DNA from: Deltaproteobacteria bacterium
GTDB lineage: Bacteria; Desulfobacterota; Desulfuromonadia; Geobacterales; DSM-12255
DNA: 6,691 nt
Assembly (NCBI GenBank): GCA_017861215.1
Contig: JAGFXN010000093.1
Location: 1-6,691, forward strand
Reading direction: 5' to 3'
The position numbers were made by a program, and so were the translations under genes. The number at the start of each line of letters is the position of its first letter. Within the stretch, counting starts at the first letter, position 1. Positions 1 through 5,599 of this stretch are shown in pieces. Under the pieces are notes generated by a model that did not search any database, was not told the origin of the DNA, and saw only the letters and a program-made list of their open reading frames with translations.

Positions 1-535
1 AGTGCAGATGGATCTCGGTCTCTTCCTCAACGTAGAAGCGGGCGCTGGTCTCGATGTCGGTGAGGTCTTCGGGGTCGGGCAGTTCCAGCCCGAAATACTG
101 GCCTATCTTGCGGCGGTCGGCCTCGGTGGTCCCCACCAGATCGACCCAGAGCGGCTTGATTTCGGCCAGATCGTCGACAGATTCGATGGTGGTCTGCACC
201 AGCCGCCCCTGGATCAGCTCGAAGGCATTGACCACAGAATCGGCGTTGAGGTAGCCGCTCCGGGCGGCAAGCGCATCCCTGGTGCTGTCCAGCACTTCAT
301 GGAGAATCTCGTCCTGGCGGTCGTCGGCGATCGCGCTCCAGGCGAGGACAACATCTTCCGGGGAGAGCCGGTCGAGAATGCCGGCAACTGCGGCAGGTTC
401 GAGCGAGGCAAGCAGCGCGCGGAGTTCGCCGGGAAGGTGCGCAGCCGGAGCTGCTCCGCCCTTGTCCCCTGCCGGGGCGCTGCCTTCCGGAAGCCTCTGC
501 TGCGCGAGCAGTTCCTGTACGCGTTTGACTGTCAC
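1..535 (-). CDS. CorA-family Mg2+/Co2+ transporter with MgtE_N-like N-terminal extension (5' part only)
   Basis: The first 178 residues of a minus-strand gene that continues beyond the left edge. Residues about 129-178 (LWVDLVGTTEADRRKIGQYF, then LELPDPEDLTDIETSARFYV) match the beginning of the CorA cytoplasmic domain, which normally starts with a W-[IV]-DL segment and a PT.EE..DIE.S.R.Y segment. CorA proteins are pentameric inner-membrane channels for Mg2+ and Co2+; the transmembrane GMN motif would lie outside the window, so transport itself cannot be verified. Residues about 34-88 are extra compared with a classical CorA: amphipathic helices of the pattern LRALLASLEPAAVAGILDRL followed by SPEDVV and ADDRQDEILHEVLD, resembling the superhelical MgtE_N domain. 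An Ala/Gly/Pro-rich linker (about 16-34) precedes it. Start: GTG at 535, with AGAGGG nine bases upstream. An in-frame GTG at 607 is possible but overlaps a candidate promoter. The gene lies 111 bases downstream of the diguanylate cyclase gene. Confidence 0.82.
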   Translation of the reverse strand, partial: MTVKRVQELLAQQRLPEGSAPAGDKGGAAPAAHLPGELRALLASLEPAAVAGILDRLSPEDVVLAWSAIADDRQDEILHEVLDSTRDALAARSGYLNADSVVNAFELIQGRLVQTTIESVDDLAEIKPLWVDLVGTTEADRRKIGQYFGLELPDPEDLTDIETSARFYVEEETEIHLH

Positions 536-597
536 TGATAAAGACCCTCTTGATCCTCTGTTGCGAATGAAGGCATCTGTTCCGTTTGCCGTCCCGC

Positions 598-627
598 AAG
601 ATACCACCGGTCGTGTTTCGGAGTCAA
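598..627 (-). promoter_or_regulatory. Candidate sigma-70-type promoter for the corA-like gene
   Basis: On the minus strand there is TTGACT (plus positions 622-627), an 18-base spacer, then TATCTT (598-603). The -35 matches the consensus at five of six positions, the -10 at four of six. It lies in the 111-base gap between the cyclase stop codon and the corA-like GTG start, giving a leader of roughly 55 bases. The gap shows no convincing hairpin with a T tract, so read-through from the cyclase gene is also possible. Confidence 0.35.
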
Positions 628-646
628 CCGTTCCGGGAAGCCCTGG

Positions 647-1879
647 TCAGCAGCAGACCTGGTTGCGCCCTTTGCTTTTTGCCTTGTAGAGAGCCTTGTC
701 AGCTGCTTTCATGACTTCGGCGACGCTCCGCTGGGCATCACCCGCTTCGGCAACGCCGATGCTGATGGTGACGGAGACCTCGGTCGAGTCGCTCCTGCTG
801 CCGCGTTTGCTTTCCCCCTGCCGGGCATCTTTCGGCCGGTCATCGCCCCTGAGGACCAGCCGGTATTCGGCGATCACCTGCCGCAGCGCTTCCAGGTGCG
901 GCACCGCCTCGGCGGACGATTTGCCGGAGAAAATGACGGTAAACTCCTCCCCGCCGTAGCGGTATGCCCGGCCGCCGCCGCTGACCGCCAGTATTTTCCT
1001 GGCCACCATCTTCAGCACCTGATCGCCGACATCATGGCCATAGGTGTCATTGAACTGCTTGAAGTGGTCAATGTCGAGCATCGCCACGGCATAGCGTCTG
1101 CCGATGCCGTGCAGGCTCTCGTTCAGCGCCCGGCGCGACGGAATGCCGGTCAGGTCGTCCCGGAAAGCCATGTTGTAGGAGTCCTGCAGGATGCTCAAGG
1201 TGATGATCAGCCCGGCGGCAGTGCAGAAGGTCGCCGGAATATCCGGCCGGCTGATGGCGGCCAGGGTAATGACCAGGGCGCCGAGGCCGCCGAGCAGGCC
1301 GCTCTCAATGGGCGCCTGGCGTAGGGCGGCCAGAATGAAGATCAGGATGAGCAGCAGGCCGGCAAAGAGCAGCAGGGGCTGCGGCAGGGGCAGGCCGTCA
1401 AGGGCGGCTAGCGGGAAGAATATCCGGGTCAGCAGCGGCAGGATGTCCTCGGCGTAGTGACGGAAAGCGAACCAGGCAAGAAACGCCTGCACCAGCAGGA
1501 AAATGAATCTGAGGCGGCCCGCCACCGAAAATATGCCCCGTTCACTCATGACTGCCAGCAGGGCGAAGTTGAACGGCAGCAGCAGCGCAAAACTGAAGTA
1601 GATCCCCTGGTCGGCGTAACCGGTAATGCCGTCGACCAGAAACGTCCGATAGGCGTAGTAGAAGAGGGCGACCAGCAGCAGCGCGGTGAAGGGGCGCCCC
1701 CGGTGAAAATGTACCGACAGGAACATGCCGGTGACCGCCGCCAGATACGGGGCAATGAGGAGCAGTTCCGTGTAGGCGGGGTTGAGAGCGGCAATTTTAC
1801 GGAGAAAGAAAAATGCGGCGGCAAGTATTGCCAGCGGCACGAGAAAGATGACGGCTTTTTTGATGGTGGCTGGACTCAT
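647..1879 (-). CDS. Membrane-anchored diguanylate cyclase (GGDEF domain protein)
   Basis: A 410-residue protein predicted to make cyclic di-GMP from two GTP at the inner membrane. Residues 1-232 form a strongly hydrophobic sensor region with about eight transmembrane helices (for example near 9-26, 36-56, 93-112, 121-140, 165-187 and 214-231); I do not recognise it as a named sensor domain. The GGDEF domain begins at DDLTGIPSRRAL (241-252), continues with the metal-binding LDIDHFKQFNDTYGHDVGDQ (268-287) and the active-site loop RYGGEEF (307-313), and ends with VSVTISIGVAEAG and KAADKALYKAKSKGRNQV. The GGEEF signature is intact, so activity is likely. The inhibitory RxxD site expected just before the loop is absent (SGGG at 300-303). 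A basic, charged insertion (about 344-366) sits between helix and strand. ATG at 1879 has a weak AAGGG upstream. It lies 19 bases after the RhtB-like stop codon, so the two are probably one operon. No EAL domain is present. Confidence 0.93.
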   Translation of the reverse strand: MSPATIKKAVIFLVPLAILAAAFFFLRKIAALNPAYTELLLIAPYLAAVTGMFLSVHFHRGRPFTALLLVALFYYAYRTFLVDGITGYADQGIYFSFALLLPFNFALLAVMSERGIFSVAGRLRFIFLLVQAFLAWFAFRHYAEDILPLLTRIFFPLAALDGLPLPQPLLLFAGLLLILIFILAALRQAPIESGLLGGLGALVITLAAISRPDIPATFCTAAGLIITLSILQDSYNMAFRDDLTGIPSRRALNESLHGIGRRYAVAMLDIDHFKQFNDTYGHDVGDQVLKMVARKILAVSGGGRAYRYGGEEFTVIFSGKSSAEAVPHLEALRQVIAEYRLVLRGDDRPKDARQGESKRGSRSDSTEVSVTISIGVAEAGDAQRSVAEVMKAADKALYKAKSKGRNQVCC

Positions 1880-1898
1880 GAAGAGGTACGCCCTTTGT

Positions 1899-2519
1899 TC
1901 AACGCTCTGCCAGCGCCAGTTTGATTCCTAATGAGGTGAAGACCCCGGCAGTCAGCCAATCGAAATATTTCGCCACGTGCGGCCGCGACAGCAGCTGTTT
2001 GCCGATAGAGCCGGAAAACCAGCCGATCAGGGAAAAGATTGCCACTGCCTGCAGCATGAAGATGCCGCCGAGCAGGAGCATCTGCAGCGGCAGATGCCCG
2101 GCGGCCGGGGTGACGAACTGCGGCAGGAAGGCCAGGAAAAAGAGCGCCACCTTGGGATTGAGGACATTCATGATGAATCCCCGCCGGAAGAGGGCCGCCG
2201 CCGGGAGAGATACGCCGCTGGCCAGCGTCACCGGGGAGCGGCTCCGGACAGTTTTCCAGGCAAGGTAGAGGAGATAGAGCGCGCCGGCGTACTTGACCAG
2301 ATTGAAGGCCAGGGCGGAGGAGTAGAAGATGGCGGAAATGCCGAGAGCGGCGGCAGTGGTGTGGACACTCACCCCGCTGCACATGCCGAGAGCCGTGACA
2401 ATGGCCGCTTTCCTCCCCCGCGTGATTCCCTGGGTAATCACGAAAATGTTGTCCGGTCCGGGGGCAACGGTCAGCGCCATGCAGGCGCAGAGATAACCCA
2501 GCAACGAATATACGGTCAT
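1899..2519 (-). CDS. LysE/RhtB-family amino-acid exporter
   Basis: A 206-residue integral membrane protein of normal length for the RhtB/LysE superfamily, whose members export amino acids or their analogues (homoserine/threonine, lysine, leucine, cysteine) by proton-coupled efflux. Diagnostic motifs are APGPDNIFVITQG (19-31) at the end of the first helix, the G.R.G...ALG...G...H pattern (31-53), and the conserved central block FRRGFIMNVLNPKVALFFLA (111-130) followed by FLPQF. About six transmembrane helices are visible (near 4-26, 39-62, 66-90, 112-135, 145-170 and 185-203). The substrate cannot be read from the sequence. ATG at 2519 has GGTGAG only 3-4 bases upstream, a rather tight spacing. 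The start lies 12 bases after a strong terminator hairpin, leaving little room for a separate promoter. The diguanylate cyclase gene follows after 19 bases. Confidence 0.92.
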   Translation of the reverse strand: MTVYSLLGYLCACMALTVAPGPDNIFVITQGITRGRKAAIVTALGMCSGVSVHTTAAALGISAIFYSSALAFNLVKYAGALYLLYLAWKTVRSRSPVTLASGVSLPAAALFRRGFIMNVLNPKVALFFLAFLPQFVTPAAGHLPLQMLLLGGIFMLQAVAIFSLIGWFSGSIGKQLLSRPHVAKYFDWLTAGVFTSLGIKLALAER

Positions 2520-2531
2520 CTGCTCACCAAC

Positions 2532-2561
2532 AAAAAAACCCCGTAAGTGCGGGGTTTTTTT
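2532..2561 (-). terminator. Symmetrical rho-independent terminator after the HU gene
   Basis: A perfect inverted repeat: seven A, CCCCG, a six-base loop (TAAGTG on the plus strand), CGGGG, seven T. The 12-bp stem has a GC core flanked by A and T tracts, so it can work in both directions. It begins 22 bases after the HU stop codon and should end the HU transcript. It also lies immediately upstream of the ribosome binding site of the RhtB-like gene. Confidence 0.9.
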
Positions 2562-2583
2562 GAATCATACTGGCCAGAGGCGA

Positions 2584-2868
2584 TTACTTCTTTTTGGAAG
2601 CAACAGCATCCTTGAGAGCTTTGCCAGGACGGAACTTCGGCACCTTGGCGGCAGCAATCTTGATCTCTTTGCCGGTCTGCGGATTACGGCCGGTACGTGC
2701 CTTGCGGGTAGAGACTTCGAAGCTGCCGAAGCCGACCAGGGTCACTCTGTCACCGGCTTTCAAAGCGTCGGTAACCGCGGCGATAAAACCGCCTACTGCC
2801 TTCTCTGCTGAAGCTTTTGTAAGAGCTGCCGATTTGGCTACTGCATCGATGAGTTCTGCCTTTGTCAT
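2584..2868 (-). CDS. hup: HU-family DNA-binding (histone-like) protein
   Basis: A 94-residue protein of the HU/IHF family, which binds DNA as a dimer in the nucleoid, bends it non-specifically, and supports replication, recombination and transcription. The N-terminal helices (MTKAELIDAVAKSAALTKAS) form the dimer body. GFGSFEV (46-52) is the conserved beta-turn signature. The DNA-clamping arm contains GRNPQTG (60-66), including Pro63, which intercalates in known HU structures. The C-terminus PGKALKDAVASKKK is typical of HU rather than of IHF alpha or beta, whose arms and tails differ. The start ATG at 2868 has a G-rich AGGGGGG ribosome binding site. The gene is probably monocistronic, with its own promoter upstream and a strong terminator 22 bases after the stop. 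Codon and amino-acid use look like a highly expressed housekeeping gene. HU versus a specialised paralogue cannot be decided from one copy. Confidence 0.96.
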   Translation of the reverse strand: MTKAELIDAVAKSAALTKASAEKAVGGFIAAVTDALKAGDRVTLVGFGSFEVSTRKARTGRNPQTGKEIKIAAAKVPKFRPGKALKDAVASKKK

Positions 2869-2903
2869 GTTAGCCCCCCTGCGTTAAAGTAAAATTTGGA
2901 TTT

Positions 2904-2931
2904 ACTATAGACTCGTTTTCGCTCAATGCAA
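2904..2931 (-). promoter_or_regulatory. Sigma-70-type promoter of the HU gene
   Basis: On the minus strand: TTGCAT (plus positions 2926-2931), a 16-base spacer, then TATAGT (2904-2909). The expected start point is near 2897, giving a leader of about 28 bases before the HU ATG. The surrounding 2885-2960 stretch is distinctly AT-rich compared with the GC-rich flanking genes, as expected for an active promoter with possible upstream-element contacts. Confidence 0.65.
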
Positions 2932-2950
2932 GAAAATATTTCACTTCTGG

Positions 2951-2976
2951 AAAAAAAATTTGTGCGGCGAACCCGC
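2951..2976 (-). terminator. Weak terminator candidate after the PBP gene
   Basis: On the minus strand, nine bases after the PBP1A stop codon, GCGG-GTTCG-CCGC can form a short 4-bp hairpin (plus positions 2964-2976), followed after a few bases by eight T (plus-strand A run 2951-2958). The stem is short and the T tract is offset, so termination may be inefficient and some PBP transcripts may read into the HU gene. Confidence 0.35.
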
Positions 2977-2985
2977 TCTTGAAGC

Positions 2986-5457
2986 CTATTCGCCATAACT
3001 GCTCGGCTCGGTGCCGCTGATAAAGCACTCCTGCAGGCTTCCTTCGCTCCCTTCCCGCGCCAGTCGGCCCGTTCTGGGGTTGATAGTTGCAAAAGTCACG
3101 TCTGGCGGCGCACTGAAATTCTGTACCGCCATGCCGGCAACGGCCCGCTGCATGAATTCCACCCAGATCGGCGCGGCTGCCTGCCCGCCGGAGCCGCCGG
3201 CGCCCAGCGAGCGCTCCTGGTCAAAGCCGACCCAGACTCCGGCGACCAGCTGCGGGATGAAGCCGACAAACCAGGCATCCTTCATGTCGTTGGTGGTGCC
3301 GGTTTTGCCGGCCACCGGTCTCCCCACGGCCTTGGCCCGCTGGCCGGTGCCGCTGCTGACGACGCTCTGCATCAGGTTGGTGATGATATAGGCAACCTCC
3401 GGCGCAACCACCTGTACCGGCGGCGGCAGCGGCGAAACCGGCGCCGTTCCGGCTTCAGGCACCGGAGCTGCTGTCGGCGGCCTGCCGGCCTCTTCGCCAC
3501 TGCCGGTCAGGGTAATAGTTGTCGCTGACGTGCTGTTGGTAAAGGCAGCCAGTATTGGTGCCGGAATATCCTCCAGGATCCTGCCATCCCGATCAGTTAC
3601 CCTGGTGATGAAGTACGGCGTCACCTTGTAGCCCCCGGAGGCGTAGACGCCGTAGGCGGCGGTCAGCTCCTGCGGTGTGACGCTGGATGCGCCCAGCGCC
3701 AGGGCCAGGTTTGGCTCAAGCTGTGAGGTGATGCCGAGTTTCCTGGCGAATTCAACCGCCGCCCCGACGCCGATGGTTTCGAGAATTTTCACGCTGACGA
3801 TGTTGATGGAGTTGGTCAGCGCTTCGCGCATGGTCACATTGCCGCGGTAGATGTTATCGTAATTCTTCGGCCGCCACGATTTTTCCTTGCCGCTTTCGTA
3901 CTCCACCGGTGAATCATCGATGATGGAGGCGGCGGTCATCCCCTTCTCCAGGGCCGCACCGTAAATGATCGGTTTGAATGCCGAGCCGGGATTGCGCTTT
4001 GCCTGGGTGGCCCGGTTGAACTGGCTCTTCTTGAAATCGTAGCCGCCGACCATGGCCTTTACTCCGCCGCTGCGCGGATCCATGGCGTAGAGCGCCGCCT
4101 GCGCTTCCGGCGTCTGGTCAAGGGCAAAGATCGCCCCTTTCTTGTCCACATCCGGAGTGATGATCTGCACCTCTACCAGGCTGCCGAGGGATAGCCCCTT
4201 TACCTTTTCCGGAAGCTTGCCGTAACTGTTCTGCAGGGTCAGTCTGCCTGCCCAGGCCATGTTTTTCTTCGGCAGGGTGCCGAGCCGGTCGCCGACCCTG
4301 ACGGTGGCATCCCCCCTGGCAGCGTCAACCGCCGTCACCACCCCGTGATAGGTGGAGCCCTGGCGGAGCGAGGCATAATCGATGCCTTCCTCGATCTTTT
4401 TGCAGTAGGCGTCAACCTCCGCCTCGGTCAAGAACTTCAGCGGCCCCCTGAATCCCTGCCGCTTGTCCAGCGCCTTGAGCCCGCTAACCACGGCATCAAA
4501 GGCCGCTTTCTGCATCTCGGCACTCATGGTGGTGTAGATCTTCAGTCCTTCCTTGTAGAGCCGCTCCTCACCATATTTCTCCTCCAGCTGGATCCTGATC
4601 TGCTCAAGGAAATAGGCGGACTGCTCGTTGTTCACTTTTTTCAGCGAGCGGATGACCAGCGGCGTGGTTTTGGCGTGATCCGCCTCTGCCTGGGTGATGT
4701 AGCCCTCTTTCACCATCCGCTCCAGTACATACCCCTGGCGCTCTTTTGCCCTGTCCATATGCTTGAGCGGCGAGTAGCTGTTCGGCGCCTTCGGCAGGCC
4801 TGCCAGCATGGCCATTTCGGCAAGGTTGAGCTGCTCGACATTCTTGGCAAAATAGGTTTCCGCCGCCAGCTGCACGCCGTAGGAGCCGGCACCCATATAA
4901 ATCTGGTTGAGATAGATGTAGAGAATCTCGTCTTTGGAAAGCTGTTTCTCCATCCTGGTGGCGAGAATCGCCTCTTTCAGTTTGCGGGAATACTTCTTTT
5001 CCGGGGTCAGCAGCATTGACTTGGCAACCTGCTGGGTGATGGTCGACGCCCCCTCTTTTTTCCGCAGGTGAATGACGTTCTTGGCCATCGCCCGCACAAT
5101 GCCGAGATAATCGAGACCCTTGTGCTGGTAGAAGTTCGCGTCTTCCGCCGCCACAAACGCCTGTATCAGCCGGCGCGGAATCTTGTCGACCTCGATGACC
5201 TTGCGGCGCTCCAGGTAGAACTCGCCGACCAGGCTGCCGTCGTCACCGAACACCTGGGAGACGATCGGCGGCTTGTAGTCCGCGAGCCGGTCAACCTTCG
5301 GCAGTGAAATGGTGAGGTAGATGAAGTAGCTGATAAAGGCAAAGAGCAGAAGCATCCCTGCGGCAGCGACGGCAAAGATAATCCGGCGGCGCAGTTCCAT
5401 CCCCTGCCGGCTGGGCAGTCGTCTGTTCACCTGCTGCTGTCCCTGATAAAGCTGCAT
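2986..5457 (-). CDS. mrcA: Class A penicillin-binding protein 1A (bifunctional transglycosylase/transpeptidase)
   Basis: A complete 823-residue enzyme that polymerises lipid II into glycan strands and cross-links the peptides in the periplasm. A short basic cytoplasmic N-terminus is followed by one membrane anchor (about 24-50). The GT51 domain (about 65-240) carries the catalytic Glu105 in VAAEDANFYQHKG, the GASTITQQVAKSMLL block (136-150), RKLKEAILATRMEKQLSKDE with the second Glu170, and YLNQIYMGAGSYGVQLAA. An OB-like region (about 366-446) precedes the transpeptidase, which has the nucleophile motif SAFK (492-495), SIN (550-552) and KTGTT (718-722), all intact. A Thr/Pro/Ala-rich insertion (about 641-682) lies between SxN and KTG. 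The C-terminal CFISGTEPSSYGE-type tail is one I associate with deltaproteobacterial members. ATG at 5457 was chosen because AAGGAG lies 10 bases upstream; an internal Met20 start is possible but lies just before the anchor. The gene has its own divergent promoter. Confidence 0.96.
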   Translation of the reverse strand: MQLYQGQQQVNRRLPSRQGMELRRRIIFAVAAAGMLLLFAFISYFIYLTISLPKVDRLADYKPPIVSQVFGDDGSLVGEFYLERRKVIEVDKIPRRLIQAFVAAEDANFYQHKGLDYLGIVRAMAKNVIHLRKKEGASTITQQVAKSMLLTPEKKYSRKLKEAILATRMEKQLSKDEILYIYLNQIYMGAGSYGVQLAAETYFAKNVEQLNLAEMAMLAGLPKAPNSYSPLKHMDRAKERQGYVLERMVKEGYITQAEADHAKTTPLVIRSLKKVNNEQSAYFLEQIRIQLEEKYGEERLYKEGLKIYTTMSAEMQKAAFDAVVSGLKALDKRQGFRGPLKFLTEAEVDAYCKKIEEGIDYASLRQGSTYHGVVTAVDAARGDATVRVGDRLGTLPKKNMAWAGRLTLQNSYGKLPEKVKGLSLGSLVEVQIITPDVDKKGAIFALDQTPEAQAALYAMDPRSGGVKAMVGGYDFKKSQFNRATQAKRNPGSAFKPIIYGAALEKGMTAASIIDDSPVEYESGKEKSWRPKNYDNIYRGNVTMREALTNSINIVSVKILETIGVGAAVEFARKLGITSQLEPNLALALGASSVTPQELTAAYGVYASGGYKVTPYFITRVTDRDGRILEDIPAPILAAFTNSTSATTITLTGSGEEAGRPPTAAPVPEAGTAPVSPLPPPVQVVAPEVAYIITNLMQSVVSSGTGQRAKAVGRPVAGKTGTTNDMKDAWFVGFIPQLVAGVWVGFDQERSLGAGGSGGQAAAPIWVEFMQRAVAGMAVQNFSAPPDVTFATINPRTGRLAREGSEGSLQECFISGTEPSSYGE

Positions 5458-5599
5458 CTGGCACGAACTCCTTGGGTAAAATGTTGCCCATTATGGCAGA
5501 TTGGCCGCTGAATTCAAGGAGAAAGCAGGCGCAACGCTCCGGAAAAGAGTTGTCTGCCGGAGGTCATAGTGGTAGTAATGGGGCTGGTGGGGTACGTTG
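5458..5599. other. Divergent intergenic region between the PBP1A and UbiD-family genes
   Basis: This 142-base gap separates two genes transcribed away from each other. It holds the PBP1A promoter and ribosome binding site on the minus strand. For the plus-strand UbiD-family gene, only a poor promoter match is visible (TTGTCT at 5550-5555, a 17-base spacer, TAGTAA at 5573-5578). I see no inverted repeat that would mark a shared operator, and no small gene. Confidence 0.6.
5490..5517 (-). promoter_or_regulatory. Sigma-70-type promoter of the PBP1A gene
   Basis: On the minus strand: TTGAAT (plus positions 5512-5517), a 16-base spacer, then CATAAT (5490-5495). The predicted leader is about 25 bases and contains the AAGGAG ribosome binding site (plus CTCCTT, 5468-5473), ten bases before the ATG. 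Confidence 0.6.

Noticed and set aside
2..538. Plus-strand open frame opposite the corA-like gene
   Set aside because: The minus strand carries a coherent CorA N-terminus with a ribosome binding site. The plus-strand product resembles nothing and is the mirror of that coding sequence.
535..607. Upstream in-frame GTG at 607 as start of the corA-like gene
   Set aside because: No stop separates it from the GTG at 535, but it lacks a ribosome binding site and overlaps the candidate promoter. The GTG at 535 has AGAGGG at a suitable distance.
1457..2546. Plus-strand and alternative minus-strand frames across the cyclase and exporter genes
   Set aside because: Compositionally odd (Glu/Gln/Arg-rich) translations antisense or out of frame to two well-supported membrane-protein genes.
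4345..5019. 224-codon plus-strand open frame inside the PBP1A gene
   Set aside because: It lies fully antisense to the conserved glycosyltransferase and following region of PBP1A, with no family motif of its own.
5550..5578. Possible plus-strand promoter for the UbiD-family gene (TTGTCT, 17 bases, TAGTAA)
   Set aside because: The -10 matches the consensus poorly, and the leader would be only about 15 bases. Too weak to list as a feature.
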